Assembly (NCBI RefSeq): GCF_024199845.1
Contig: NZ_JANADO010000001.1
Location: 8,606,001-8,670,000, forward strand
DNA: 64,000 bases
Direction: 5' to 3'
Source: Bradyrhizobium sp. CCGB12
Lineage (GTDB): Bacteria > Pseudomonadota > Alphaproteobacteria > Rhizobiales > Xanthobacteraceae
Shown: piece by piece, positions 1-8,764 of the stretch
Numbering within the stretch: the first letter of the stretch is position 1
How the letters are laid out: each line of letters opens with the position of its first letter
Program-made: the position numbers and the translations under genes
The notes under the pieces: model-generated
Told to the model about the DNA's origin: nothing
The model's input: only the letters and a program-made list of their open reading frames with translations
The model's database searches: none

Positions 1-616
1 GATTGGAGGCGACATGCGAGCCCTTGCCGGTTTTCTCGCGCTGATACAGCGCGGTGACGATCGCGCTGTACAAGGCCATGGCGCAGGGATGGTCGCCCAT
101 GCCGGCGACCGAGCGGGCCGGCGTGGTGTCGATGTCGGCGCGGACGAGGTCCATTAGGCCCGAGCGCGCCCAATAGGCATTGCTGTCGAAGCCGGGCTTG
201 TTGGCCTCCTCGCCCTTTTCGCCATAGCCGGTGAAGGAAGCATAGATCAGCCGGTCATTGAGATGGGCGAGGTGATCATAGGTGATGCCGAGTTTGGCGC
301 GCACTGGCGGCGGCATGTTGGTGATGAAGACGTCGGCCTCTTCCACCAGCTTGTAGAGCACGGCCTGCGCCTCGGGCTTTGCGAGGTCGAGCGCGATGCT
401 CTTCTTGTTGCGGGCCTCCAGCAGCCAGGCGAAATTGTGCTCCCCGGTGGGATAGCCCGGAATGTTCGGCAGATTGCGATAGGGGTCGCCGGCGCCGGGC
501 GGCTCGATCTTGATGACATCGGCGCCGAAATCCGACAGCACGGTTGCTGCGGCTGGCGCAGCGATGAAGCTCGCGCAGTCCAGAACCTTCAGCCCTGCAA
601 AAATGCCTTTTTCCAT
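1..616 (-). CDS. Family III CoA-transferase (CaiB/BaiF), C-terminus cut by window edge
   Basis: Family III CoA-transferases move CoA between an acyl-CoA donor and a carboxylic acid in the cytoplasm. The visible N-terminal ~205 residues begin MEKGIFAGLKVLDCASFIA and contain the family's typical early block (FGADVIKIEPP, then RNKKSIALDL, then DVFITNMPP). The frame is open at base 1, so roughly half of the usual ~400 residues is missing. The start is the ATG at 614-616; upstream is only a repeat and the convergent end of no other gene. The acyl substrate cannot be told from sequence. A second paralogue lies at 19,374-20,477. Confidence 0.85.
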   Translation of the reverse strand, partial: MEKGIFAGLKVLDCASFIAAPAAATVLSDFGADVIKIEPPGAGDPYRNLPNIPGYPTGEHNFAWLLEARNKKSIALDLAKPEAQAVLYKLVEEADVFITNMPPPVRAKLGITYDHLAHLNDRLIYASFTGYGEKGEEANKPGFDSNAYWARSGLMDLVRADIDTTPARSVAGMGDHPCAMALYSAIVTALYQREKTGKGSHVASN

Positions 617-756
617 CGCGGCGTTGCTCCTCGCTCTTGTCGTTTCCCGCGCGCTGGAATTGGCACGGGTCAGGTCTTGGCATTAGACCCATGTTTTGCC
701 GGGATGCAACGGCGCCCGGCGCAGGGCTCGTTGCGGTGTTCGGCACGTTCATCCCC

Positions 757-884
757 GTCACCCTGAGGCGCCGCTTCTTCAGCGGCCCTCGAAGGGCGAC
801 GGCCCGGCTGCATCCGGGCCGTTCATCGTTCGAGGCTCCCCGTGGCGCGCTTCGCGCCCCACGGCTCGCACCTCAGGATGACGG
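757..884. repeat. Interspersed hairpin repeat (CCTGAGG family)
   Basis: The stretch between the CoA-transferase and putA is bounded by inverted ends (GTCACCCTGAGG on the left, CCTCAGGATGAC on the right). It has inner palindromic blocks such as CGTGGCGCGCTTCGCGCCCCACG. It fills most of the 617-898 gap. I recognise it as an intergenic repeat type common in Bradyrhizobium genomes; only one copy is in this window, so its repeat status rests on recall. Confidence 0.55.
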
Positions 885-898
885 AGATAGAGTCGGCC

Positions 899-3898
899 TC
901 ACTCCTCCCCCGCAAGCAGGGCAGCATTGCCGCCGGCCGCCGCGGTGTTGATCGTGACCGTCTGCTCGGTCGCGAAGCGCGCGAGGTAGTGCGGGCCGCC
1001 GGCCTTGGGGCCGGTTCCGGACAGGCCGTTGCCGCCGAACGGCTGCACGCCGACGACCGCGCCGATCATGTTGCGGTTGACATAGATGTTGCCGACCTGA
1101 ACGCGATCGATGATGGCCTCGATGGTATCGTCGATGCGGGAATGGACGCCGAGCGTGAGTCCGTAGCCGGTGCGCTCGACCGCTTGCAGCACGCGCTCGA
1201 GGGTCTCGGCGCGATAGCGCACGACGTGGAGGATCGGGCCGAACACCTCCTCAGTGAGCTGGCCGGCGTCCCTGAGCTCGAAGATGTGCGGCGCGACGAA
1301 GCAGCCCTCCGGTGCGCGGCCTGCAAAGTGCAGCCGGGCCTCGCTCTTCATCCGCGCGATATGCGCATCGAGGCGTTGCTTGGCGTCGAGATCGATCACC
1401 GGACCGACGTGGGTCGCGACATCCGCGGGATTTCCAATCCTGAGCTCGCGCGCGGCGCCCGCGATCATCTCGATCATGCGGTCGGCGACATCCTCCTGCG
1501 CGAACAGCAGCCGCAGCGCCGAGCAGCGCTGGCCGGCGGAGCGGAAGGCGGAGGTCACGACGTCGTCGGCGACCTGCTCGGGCAGTGCGGTGGCATCCGC
1601 GATCATGGCATTGATGCCGCCGGTCTCCGCGATCAGCGGCACGATCGGCCCGTCCTTGGCGGCGAGTGTCCGGTTGATGCTGCGGGCCACCTCGGTCGAA
1701 CCGGTGAAGACGACACCGGCGATGTCTTGGTGTGCGGTCAGCACCGCGCCGATACGGCCGTCGCCGGTGACGAGATGCAGCGCGCTATTGGGGATGCCGG
1801 CTTCGTGCAGAAGGGCGACGGCCTCGCGCGCGATGCGCGGCGTCTGCTCGGCGGGCTTTGCAACCACGCTGTTGCCGGCCATCAGCGCTGCCGAGACCTG
1901 TCCCAGGAAGATCGCCAGCGGAAAATTCCACGGCGAGATCGCGACGAAGACGCCGCGGCCGCGCATGGCGAGCGCATTGCTCTCGCCGGTTGGGCCCGGC
2001 ATGGCGGCGTCGCTCCCGAACAGCTTGCGGCCCTGCGCGGCATAGTAGCGGCAGAAATCGGCGGCCTCGCGCAATTCCGACAGCGCGTCGTCGAGCGTCT
2101 TGCCGCCCTCGATTTGCAGCAGCGCGATGAAACGGGCGCCACGGCTCTCCAGCAGATGCGCGGCCTGCTCCAGCGCCGCCGCGCGCGTGCCCGCAGGCGT
2201 CCGGCTCCAGGCGGCAAAGCCCGCGCGCGCAGCAGTCACCGCGGCGTTGGCCTGATCCGGAGCGGCATCAGCGATGGGCTTGAGGTCGGCGGCCTCGGCC
2301 CTGACGTCGGCCAGCAGCTGGTCGAGCGCGGCACGCGCGCCGAATTCGACACCGCGCGAATTGCGCCGCTCCGGCGCAAAGAGATCGCCGGGCAGCGGAA
2401 TCCTGGAATGGGCCGCCTGTTGCGGCCGGACGATGGCATCCGCCGGGCGCTGCAGCAGCGCCGGCACCGGTACGCGGTAATCGGCCGCCTGCGCGACGAA
2501 CGACGAATTCGCACCATTCTCCAGCAACCGCCGCACCAGATAGGCGAGCAGGTCGCGATGGCTGCCGACCGGCGCGTAGGTGCGGTAGGCGATGTCAGCA
2601 TGGTCCTTGGCAAGCTGCTCGTAGAGCGCTTCGCCCATGCCGTGCAGGCGCTGGAATTCGAAGCCGCCGCTGCCCCCGGCTAGCTCGAGCAGGGTTGCGA
2701 CTGTCAGCGCGTTGTGGGTCGCGAACTGCGGGAAGATGCGCGGCCGCAGGCTCAAAAGTTTCGAGGCACAGGCGACGAAGTTCAGATCCGTCATCGCCTT
2801 GCGCGTGAACACGGGGTAGCCGTCGAGCCCGCGCTCCTGCGCGCGCTTGATCTCGGTGTCCCAATAGGCGCCCTTGACCAGCCGCACCATCAGTTTGCGG
2901 TCATGCGCGCCGGCGAGTTCGTCGACATAGTCGATCACAGCGCTTGCGCGTTTCTGATAGACTTGGATCGCGAGCCCGAATCCATCCCAGCCGGCAAGTG
3001 AGGCATCAGCGAGCGTTGCCGCGATCACGTCGAGCGACAGTTCCAGCCGGTCGGCCTCCTCGGCATCGACCGTGAAATTGAGATCATGCGCCTTGGCGCG
3101 TTGCGCCAGATCGAGCAGTAGCGGCACCAGCTCGGCCATCACGCGGGCGCGGCTGATCGCCTCGAAGCGCGGATGCAGCGCCGAGAGTTTGACCGAGATG
3201 CCGGGCCGGTCGGGCAGGGGATGGGGGCCGGCCGCCTTGCCGATGGTCTCGATCGCGCTGGCATAGGCGTCGAAATAACGCTTGGCGTCTGCCGCCGTCC
3301 GCGCGCCTTCGCCGAGCATGTCGAAGGAGTAGCGCGGCTTCTGGCCGGACCGGGGCCGGCCCCGCTCCAGCGCCTGCTCGATGGTCTCGCCCAGCACGAA
3401 ATGATTGCCCATCAGCCGCATCGCCTGCCGCGTGGCGGTGCGCACGGCCGGTGCGCCGAGCCGCTTCACTAGCCGGCCAATGGTGCCGTCGGGCGTCTCG
3501 CCGGGCTGGATCACCCGCGCCGAGAGGCCCAATGCCCAGGCTGAGGCGTTGACCAGGAAGGCCGTGGATTTTGTCTCGTGATGGATGAAGTCGCCTTCGC
3601 CGAGCTTGTCCTCGATGAACTGGTCGGCGGTGAGGGCATCGGGCACGCGCAGCAGCGCTTCCGCCAGCACCATCAGAGCGAGGCCCTCCTTGGTCGAGAG
3701 CGCGAACTCCCGCAGCATGTCCTCGACCCCGCCCAGCCGGTCGTCGCGTTTGCGGATCGCCTCGATCAGCCGCGTCGCAGTGCGGTCGATCCGCGCCTCC
3801 TGCGGCGGGCTGAGATGCGACGCCGGCAAGAGGTGCGCGGCGATCGCGGCATCATCGGGCGCGTAGGGTGCAGTGAAGGGCGGCGGGATGTTCGGCAT
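899..3898 (-). CDS. putA: Bifunctional proline dehydrogenase / L-glutamate gamma-semialdehyde dehydrogenase PutA
   Basis: PutA oxidises proline to P5C with FAD, then P5C/glutamate semialdehyde to glutamate with NAD. The protein is about 999 residues from the ATG at 3,896-3,898 (MPNIPPPFTAPYAPDD). The N-terminal half has the PRODH barrel with RLVKGAYWDTEIKRAQ. The C-terminal half has the ALDH domain with GNSVVAKPAEQTPRIA, TGSTEVARS, the Glu-containing IAETGG and the catalytic Cys in SAGQRCSALR. It lacks the ribbon-helix-helix DNA-binding domain of enteric PutA, so control is likely through the divergent Lrp-type gene at 4,003. The frame can be read upstream to 4,003, but that extension crosses the intergenic promoter region and is not family-like. 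Confidence 0.97.
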   Translation of the reverse strand: MPNIPPPFTAPYAPDDAAIAAHLLPASHLSPPQEARIDRTATRLIEAIRKRDDRLGGVEDMLREFALSTKEGLALMVLAEALLRVPDALTADQFIEDKLGEGDFIHHETKSTAFLVNASAWALGLSARVIQPGETPDGTIGRLVKRLGAPAVRTATRQAMRLMGNHFVLGETIEQALERGRPRSGQKPRYSFDMLGEGARTAADAKRYFDAYASAIETIGKAAGPHPLPDRPGISVKLSALHPRFEAISRARVMAELVPLLLDLAQRAKAHDLNFTVDAEEADRLELSLDVIAATLADASLAGWDGFGLAIQVYQKRASAVIDYVDELAGAHDRKLMVRLVKGAYWDTEIKRAQERGLDGYPVFTRKAMTDLNFVACASKLLSLRPRIFPQFATHNALTVATLLELAGGSGGFEFQRLHGMGEALYEQLAKDHADIAYRTYAPVGSHRDLLAYLVRRLLENGANSSFVAQAADYRVPVPALLQRPADAIVRPQQAAHSRIPLPGDLFAPERRNSRGVEFGARAALDQLLADVRAEAADLKPIADAAPDQANAAVTAARAGFAAWSRTPAGTRAAALEQAAHLLESRGARFIALLQIEGGKTLDDALSELREAADFCRYYAAQGRKLFGSDAAMPGPTGESNALAMRGRGVFVAISPWNFPLAIFLGQVSAALMAGNSVVAKPAEQTPRIAREAVALLHEAGIPNSALHLVTGDGRIGAVLTAHQDIAGVVFTGSTEVARSINRTLAAKDGPIVPLIAETGGINAMIADATALPEQVADDVVTSAFRSAGQRCSALRLLFAQEDVADRMIEMIAGAARELRIGNPADVATHVGPVIDLDAKQRLDAHIARMKSEARLHFAGRAPEGCFVAPHIFELRDAGQLTEEVFGPILHVVRYRAETLERVLQAVERTGYGLTLGVHSRIDDTIEAIIDRVQVGNIYVNRNMIGAVVGVQPFGGNGLSGTGPKAGGPHYLARFATEQTVTINTAAAGGNAALLAGEE

Positions 3899-4002
3899 GA
3901 CGTGTCCTGTGGCTGAAATCAGGATAGTGCCGGGGCAACCGTAGTTCGATAGACAATCTAGCAATTTTGCCTTAGAAAATGAAGGCAAATAGAATTGTGG
4001 CA
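3899..4002. promoter_or_regulatory. Divergent putA/putR promoter region
   Basis: This ~100-bp AT-rich gap separates two divergent starts. It contains GGCAACCGTAG and, about 20 bases on, AGCAATTTTGCC, giving GGCAA/TTGCC arms about 28 bases apart. Lrp-family activators of proline catabolism bind such divergent regions. The exact PutR site is inference; the AT-richness and the paired arms are seen directly. Confidence 0.45.
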
Positions 4003-4473
4003 ATGGAAATTATGGAATTAGATCGAATTGACCGGAAAATCCTCTCGATACTGCAGGAGGATGGGCGCATCGCCAATGTCGAGCTCGCCGAGCGCATCGG
4101 GTTGTCGCCGACGTCGATCGGCGAGCGGCTGAAGCGCCTGCAGCGCGAGGGCTTTGTCGAAGGCTACGGTGCGCGGCTCAACCCGCACCGGCTCGGTCTC
4201 GGTCTATTGGTGTTCGTCGAGGTGCTGCTCGACAAGACTACGCCCGACAATTTCGAGCGTTTTGCCCGCGCCGTGAAACTCGCGCCCGAGGTGCTGGAGT
4301 GTCACATGGTTGCCGGCGGCTTCGACTATCTTGTGAAGGCGCGTCTGGCAGACATGACCGCCTATCGACGCTTCCTCGGCGAGACCCTGCTGTCGATGCC
4401 GGGCGTGCGCGAGACGCGAACCTATGCGGTGATGGAGGAGATCAAGCGCGACGCACCGTTGCCGGTGGGTTGA
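4003..4473 (+). CDS. putR: Lrp/AsnC-family regulator of proline catabolism (PutR-type)
   Basis: The protein has an N-terminal winged helix-turn-helix (IDRKILSILQEDGRIANVEL, then IGLSPTSIGERLKRLQREG) and a C-terminal RAM/AsnC effector domain (VLECHMVAGGFDYLVKAR). At about 155 residues it has the normal Lrp length. It is divergent from putA with ~100 bp between starts, the arrangement of rhizobial and agrobacterial PutR, which activates putA in the presence of proline. Starts at 3,979, 4,003 and 4,012 are all ATG in frame; the family usually begins just before the LDRIDRKIL segment, so 4,003 or 4,012 is favoured. The symbol is assigned from family plus context. Confidence 0.88.
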   Translation: MEIMELDRIDRKILSILQEDGRIANVELAERIGLSPTSIGERLKRLQREGFVEGYGARLNPHRLGLGLLVFVEVLLDKTTPDNFERFARAVKLAPEVLECHMVAGGFDYLVKARLADMTAYRRFLGETLLSMPGVRETRTYAVMEEIKRDAPLPVG

Positions 4474-4587
4474 CGAAGTGCCGTCGCGATTGTCATTGCT
4501 GTGGCGTTGAACAAGCGGTCTTTCGAAAAAAAATAGCTATCCTTGTGCAATCGCAACGCCTGTCGTCGAATGCACTGGCCGTGTTCT

Positions 4588-4625
4588 AAAATTTTTTTGG
4601 CCCCGCTCCCGGACAAATCCGGGAG
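4588..4625 (-). terminator. Possible rho-independent terminator of cspA
   Basis: Read leftward, downstream of the cold-shock gene, a perfect 8-bp stem (CTCCCGGA, 4-base loop, TCCGGGAG at 4,606-4,625) is followed after a GC spacer by A7 and then only U4. The hairpin is clear. The U-tract is short and distant, so termination is uncertain. Confidence 0.35.
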
Positions 4626-4645
4626 GCAGCTGAAGGCTGGCGGGC

Positions 4646-4846
4646 TTATACTTTGAGGTTCTCTGCGGAGGTTTTGCCCCGGTTTGCGATCTCTTCGTAT
4701 TCCACCGTCTGTCCCTCGTTGAGGGTCGACAGACCGGCTTTCTGCACTGCTGAGATATGCACGAACACATCCTTGCCGCCCGACGCAGGCTGGATAAATC
4801 CATAACCCTTCGTCGGGTTGAACCACTTGACCGTACCTTTAGCCAT
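4646..4846 (-). CDS. cspA: Cold-shock domain protein (CspA family)
   Basis: A 66-residue single cold-shock domain beginning [18 protein letters not shown]. Both nucleic-acid-binding motifs are intact: RNP1 KGYGFI and RNP2 VFVHIS. The C-terminus ([19 protein letters not shown]) is normal for rhizobial Csp proteins. These act as RNA chaperones that bind single-stranded nucleic acid. The start at 4,846 gives the exact family length; an upstream in-frame extension to 4,900 adds a basic, non-conserved tail and is rejected. The ~200-bp gap upstream may hold a long 5' leader, as cold-shock mRNAs often do. Confidence 0.95.
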   Translation of the reverse strand: MAKGTVKWFNPTKGYGFIQPASGGKDVFVHISAVQKAGLSTLNEGQTVEYEEIANRGKTSAENLKV

Positions 4847-5053
4847 CACGACTTCTCCGCGGGTCTTCCTCCGAGATCTCGAACCGCCAGTCCCCGCCAA
4901 CCGGCCGGTTCGGTCCTAACAAGATACGCGGAATGTGGAAGGCTTGGTAGCTCAAACCATATCGGCATTTCGCCGAATCCGCTCAACTTGGCAGCGATTT
5001 TGCCGTTTTTGCCCGTTTCGCGGTCAATTGAACGGCACGCCGCGCGCCCTCCG

Positions 5054-5362
5054 TCAATAAGTCGCGGCCAGATAATCGACGATCTTGCCGACATCGGCAT
5101 CGTCGATCGGTGCGCCATAGACCTTGATCATCTTGGTCACCTCGGCCTGCCAGAAGGCCTTCTTGTCCTTCATCGGCGGCTGCGTGGCCACGTAGTCCGA
5201 TGAGTGGCAGGCGCTGCAATTGCCCTGCACGACCTCGAGATTGGGCCCGGGCTTGAACACCGCGACCTCATCCGGGGTCTTGTAATTGACCGGCGCGGCA
5301 GGTGCCGAACCGGCCGCGGCGGCAAGGGCGAGGGTCATGGCGAGGAGAACGGTGCGCTGCAT
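5054..5362 (-). CDS. sorB: Sulfite dehydrogenase cytochrome c subunit (SorB-like)
   Basis: A small periplasmic c-type cytochrome of 102 residues. The signal peptide runs through ALAAAAGSAPAA, the heme-binding CSACH is near residue 49, and a Met (M65 or M78) could be the sixth ligand. It lies 12 bases downstream of the molybdoenzyme at 5,375, so it is the expected electron acceptor of a SorAB sulfite dehydrogenase. The start at 5,362 (MQRTVLL) is preferred because AAGGAG sits about seven bases upstream; the ATG at 5,368 is too close to it. The SorB assignment depends on the neighbour; alone it is only a monoheme cytochrome c. Confidence 0.85.
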   Translation of the reverse strand: MQRTVLLAMTLALAAAAGSAPAAPVNYKTPDEVAVFKPGPNLEVVQGNCSACHSSDYVATQPPMKDKKAFWQAEVTKMIKVYGAPIDDADVGKIVDYLAATY

Positions 5363-5374
5363 GATCATTCTCCT

Positions 5375-6574
5375 TCAGGCCACGGTCACGCGGACGGTTT
5401 CGACGACGTTGCGCAGATAACCCGCCGGGTTCCAGCGCGGCGTATCGGGTTGGGTCTCGCCGCCATTGCCGGTGGCGCGGACCTTGAGCTCGTGGCTGCC
5501 TGCCGCGAGCTTCACCGGCAGCTTCCATTCGCGGAACGAATATTTGCCAAAATCCTTGCCGAGCTTGGCGCTGGTCCAGGTCTTGCCGCCGTCGGTGGAG
5601 ACCTGGACCTCCTTGATGCCTTTGCCGCCGTCGAAGGCGATGCCGCGCAGGGTCACAGCTCCCGCCTTCAGCTTGGCGCCGTCGGGGATGCTGGTGATGA
5701 AGGAGCGGATGGTGAAACGGTTGATCGGGATGGTCGCCTTCGGCGCGGTGCCCGGCTCGATCGCATTGTTGGGCGTATCGGGAATGCGATAGGCCGACTT
5801 CATCCAGAAGCCGTCATAGACGCTGTCGATGACGTTGATCTCGTTGAGGTGCTTGACCCAGTAGGTGCCGTAATAGCCGGGCACGATCAGGCGCAACGGG
5901 AAGCCGTTGAGGAACGGCAGGTCCTCGCCATTCATGCCATAGGCCAGCATCACCTCGCCGTCGGTGGCGTGATCGATGTCGAGCGCCTTGACGAAATCAG
6001 GCGTCTTGTCGCTGGCCGGGCCGTCCATGCCGTTGAAGGTGACCTGCTTGGCGCCGGCCTGCACGCCCGCCATCGCCAGCACCGCCTTCAGCGGCACGCC
6101 GCGCCAGCGCGCATTGCCCATGGCGCCATTGGCGAGCTGGCCGCCGGCGACGCGCGGCTCGAAGAAGCCGCGGCTGTTGCCGGAGCATTGGTTGACGGCG
6201 ACGATCTCGGTCGCCTTCATCTTCCTGATGTCCTTCAGCGACAGCTTGAGCGGCTTGTCGACCTTGCCCTTGACCTCGAGCGTGAACTTGTCGGGGTCGA
6301 GATTGTAGGGCAGGTCGGAGAGGTGATAGCGCACGAAGAACGCATTGTTCGGCGTGATCGGGCCGTCGTTGAACACCGTGAACGGCGTCTCGAGCTGCGG
6401 CGGCCGGCTGGTCAGTCCAATCATCGGCCGCTTCTGCGGATATTTCACCAGCGGCCGTTCGCCATTGGCGAAGGGCAGGGTGACGGTGTCGAGCGCCAGC
6501 GCTTTGGTTGAGTTCAGTGTGGCCGCGATAGCGGCAAGACCCGCTCCTTTGAGCAGGTCGCGTCGATCGAACAT
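5375..6574 (-). CDS. sorA: Periplasmic sulfite dehydrogenase molybdopterin subunit (SorA/sulfite oxidase family)
   Basis: The enzyme oxidises sulfite to sulfate in the periplasm and passes electrons to the cytochrome encoded next to it. It has 399 residues. The N-terminus (FDRRDLLKGAG and an Ala-rich stretch) resembles a Tat signal. The molybdenum-ligand Cys is at about residue 130 in AVNQCSGNSRGFF. The moco-binding region carries NNAFFVRYHLSD, and the C-terminal dimerisation domain carries IKEVQVSTDGGKTW. Gene order SorA then SorB on the minus strand indicates one transcript. SoxC is a close relative, but no other sox genes are nearby, which favours SorA. Confidence 0.92.
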   Translation of the reverse strand: MFDRRDLLKGAGLAAIAATLNSTKALALDTVTLPFANGERPLVKYPQKRPMIGLTSRPPQLETPFTVFNDGPITPNNAFFVRYHLSDLPYNLDPDKFTLEVKGKVDKPLKLSLKDIRKMKATEIVAVNQCSGNSRGFFEPRVAGGQLANGAMGNARWRGVPLKAVLAMAGVQAGAKQVTFNGMDGPASDKTPDFVKALDIDHATDGEVMLAYGMNGEDLPFLNGFPLRLIVPGYYGTYWVKHLNEINVIDSVYDGFWMKSAYRIPDTPNNAIEPGTAPKATIPINRFTIRSFITSIPDGAKLKAGAVTLRGIAFDGGKGIKEVQVSTDGGKTWTSAKLGKDFGKYSFREWKLPVKLAAGSHELKVRATGNGGETQPDTPRWNPAGYLRNVVETVRVTVA

Positions 6575-6692
6575 TCTGGTCTCCTCCCGGAGCTTTTCGT
6601 TGGACCAGCGGTCATCACCGCGGTCCCGCGCTCATCTGTCGCACCGATTTGGATGAAGTCAATTCGTGCTTTCGCAGCAAGCCCATGCCGTT

Positions 6693-6726
6693 GCGTTGCA
6701 ACAGGCCGGTGTTGCGTTTGCAACGC
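6693..6726. promoter_or_regulatory. Inverted repeat upstream of sorAB
   Basis: Perfect 9-bp arms GCGTTGCAA (6,693-6,701) and TTGCAACGC (6,718-6,726) are separated by 16 bases, with a further TGTTGCG motif between them. The site is about 120-150 bp upstream of the sorA start. A regulator-binding role is inference from position and symmetry. Confidence 0.4.
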
Positions 6727-6756
6727 GATTGAGCCGGGCTGTAGCGACGACGACGG

Positions 6757-6909
6757 TGCACCTCTCCCGCTTGCGGGAGAGGTCGCGCCCCGGGCGATGC
6801 GAAGCATCGTCCCGCGCGCGGGTGAGGGTTCTCTCCTCTAGGGGACATTCCCACTGCGAGAGACCTTCTCCCCAACCCTCTCCCGCAGGCGGGAGAGGGA
6901 GCGCACCTC
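6757..6909. repeat. Interspersed repeat, CTCTCCCGC/GCGGGAGAG family (copy 1)
   Basis: The element is bounded by CCTCTCCCGCTTGCGGGAGAGG and the related CTCTCCCGCAGGCGGGAGAG. Inside is GCGATGCGAAGCATCGTC. Related copies with the same end hairpins are at about 24,231 and 28,273. It lies between sorA and the cyclase gene, and both neighbouring genes end or start just outside it. Confidence 0.75.
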
Positions 6910-6923
6910 CCGTGTAGCTAGCC

Positions 6924-8216
6924 TTACGCCGCAACGCGCTCGCTTCGATCGACCAGCGCGGTCAGCTCCCTCGCATCCGCGACCACACGCACCGCCAGCG
7001 GCTCGTCGCGGCCGCGGATCGCGACCTCCTGCTGGGGGAGCGTGTCATCGACAAGGCCGGCGGTGCCGCGGACTTCTTCCGAGACGATCGCCTCACAGGC
7101 CAGCGTCTTGGTCATGTCCTGGAGCCGGGCGGCGACGTTGACGGCATCGCCGAGCGCGGTGAAGACGATGTGATCGCGATAGCCGATGTCGCCGATGATG
7201 ACCTCGCCGCCGTGAATGCCGATGCCGAAGCGGATCGGCTGGCGCAGATCGTGGCTCAGGAGCTCGTTGAGCTCGTCGATATGCGTGGCGATGCCGCTGG
7301 CGGCCTTCAGCGCCTGCCGGCACGCGGTCTGCGGATCGGCCGACAATCCGAACAGCGCCAGCATGCCGTCACCGACAAACTGGTTCGGCTGGCCGCCGTT
7401 CTCGATCACGGCCTGCGACACCGCGCCGAGGAAGCGGTTGACGATGAACACTGTGTCGAACGGCAGCCGCTTCTCGGCGAGCTGCGTCGAGCCGCGCATG
7501 TCCACGAACAGGCTGACGAGATAGCGCTCCTGGCCGATCCGAGTCGGCGACGAAGCGTGGGCGTTCGCGGAGAGTGTGTGCGGTGTGAAAAGCTGGAAGA
7601 AGGAGAGGTCGGACGTCGGCCGCAGCTGGCAGGCCAGCCGGATCGAGGGATCGGCGGTGCCGACGCGGGTGAGCACGAAGGCCTCGCGCTGAGACGGTGT
7701 CGGCAGGGCGTCATGGTCGCCGATGATGCGGATGCGGCAGGTCGAGCAGCGGGCGCGGCCGCCGCAGACGCTGGCATGCGGCACATTGTGGCGCAGGCTT
7801 GCTTCCAGAACCGAAAGGCCCTTGGGGACCCGCACCGTCTTGCCGTTGCCGTAGGACAACGCGATCATGCCGCCGCGCCGTTCGCGCAAGGCCCGTGCAC
7901 CGCGCGCCACCAGCACTAGGGCGAGCAATCCGAAATAGCCGATGGTGAGGCCGCCGGCGATGCGGTCGAGCATATTGCCTTCCGCGACGCTGCCGACCTG
8001 GCGGCGGGTGAGATTGTGCGTACGCCATTCTCCATCGTCGCTCTCGACGGCGACGCTGCGGCCGCCCTGGTAGATGCCGAGCATCGCCAGCGTCGGGATC
8101 AGCACGGCGGCGGCGAGCAGATAGGGCGCCGCCCGCGTGAAGAACGGCTTGAGGCGAAGCCAGAAGAAGATGCCGATGCAGCCGTGCACCCAGGCAATGA
8201 GAAGCAGGATCGTCAT
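6924..8216 (-). CDS. Adenylate/guanylate cyclase with membrane segments and a [2Fe-2S] ferredoxin domain
   Basis: About 430 residues from the ATG at 8,214-8,216 (MTILLLIAWVHGCIG). Order: two or three membrane helices; a plant-type ferredoxin domain with CGGRARCSTC and a later Cys in IRLACQ; and a class III cyclase domain (VSLFVDMRGSTQLAEKR, FVGDGMLALFG, ALGDAVNVAARLQ) that makes cAMP or cGMP. The upstream gene at 8,213-8,656 supplies the rest of a succinate-dehydrogenase-like heme anchor, and the two overlap by ATGA. In relatives the anchor and cyclase appear to be one protein; adding one G in the GGG at about 8,228 would fuse them as ...VASPGRLWQ.... This may therefore be one gene broken by an indel rather than two coupled genes. 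The design suggests a redox- or quinone-responsive cyclase, as described for Sinorhizobium CyaC. Confidence 0.85.
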   Translation of the reverse strand: MTILLLIAWVHGCIGIFFWLRLKPFFTRAAPYLLAAAVLIPTLAMLGIYQGGRSVAVESDDGEWRTHNLTRRQVGSVAEGNMLDRIAGGLTIGYFGLLALVLVARGARALRERRGGMIALSYGNGKTVRVPKGLSVLEASLRHNVPHASVCGGRARCSTCRIRIIGDHDALPTPSQREAFVLTRVGTADPSIRLACQLRPTSDLSFFQLFTPHTLSANAHASSPTRIGQERYLVSLFVDMRGSTQLAEKRLPFDTVFIVNRFLGAVSQAVIENGGQPNQFVGDGMLALFGLSADPQTACRQALKAASGIATHIDELNELLSHDLRQPIRFGIGIHGGEVIIGDIGYRDHIVFTALGDAVNVAARLQDMTKTLACEAIVSEEVRGTAGLVDDTLPQQEVAIRGRDEPLAVRVVADARELTALVDRSERVAA

Positions 8217-8656
8217 CTGCCAGAGCCGCCCGGCGACGCCACGAAGAACAGATAGAGTTCCTGCGGATAGAGTTTTTGGTGTCCGTACAGCGTCTGGCCG
8301 AGCCGCACCCCGATCACGTGCGCCATGACGAGGGCGGGGATGCTCAACCCCAGCACGAGCTGGAGCGGCTCGATGGTTCGCCAGCGGAACTGCCGGCGCT
8401 GATACAGCGCGTAGATGCCGAGCCCCATATGGGTGAGCGCAGCCGTGTAGAACACGATCGCAACCGGGAGGAACTGCCAGAACAGCGTGTGGTAGTAGAC
8501 CCCGATCTCCATGGCATCGACCGAGATGTTGCCGAGCGCATGGTTGAGGAAATGGCTGACCACGTAGGCGAACAGGATGATTCCGCAGACCAGCCGCACC
8601 TGCCGCACGCCTGTGGCGCGGACGAGTTCGGGCATGTGTACGGGAGCGGTGGCCAT
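8213..8656 (-). CDS. Succinate dehydrogenase cytochrome b-like membrane anchor (N-terminal part of the cyclase)
   Basis: 147 residues with about four membrane helices. Histidines suited to heme ligation lie in VSHFLNHALG, LTHMGLG and VMAHVIG. The frame ends PGGSGR at a TGA that overlaps the ATG of the cyclase frame (ATGA). The membrane domain is incomplete without the first helices of the next frame (WVHGCIGIFFWLRL, which holds another His). So either the two proteins assemble after translational coupling, or this is the front half of a single frameshifted gene. Nothing else in the locus resembles Sdh subunits. Confidence 0.75.
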   Translation of the reverse strand: MATAPVHMPELVRATGVRQVRLVCGIILFAYVVSHFLNHALGNISVDAMEIGVYYHTLFWQFLPVAIVFYTAALTHMGLGIYALYQRRQFRWRTIEPLQLVLGLSIPALVMAHVIGVRLGQTLYGHQKLYPQELYLFFVASPGGSGR

Positions 8657-8764
8657 GATTCGATTGTATCAGTTCATGAAGGAGAACAGCCAGCGTAGCG
8701 TTTAATTCCCGGGCTGGACAGGTTGCCCGATCACATGCGCGGCAAGGTGACGAAATCGTAGGGA

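Noticed and set aside
842..2683. 613-residue plus-strand frame over putA
   Set aside because: It is antisense to a textbook PutA with intact motifs; the frame is open because of high-GC third positions.
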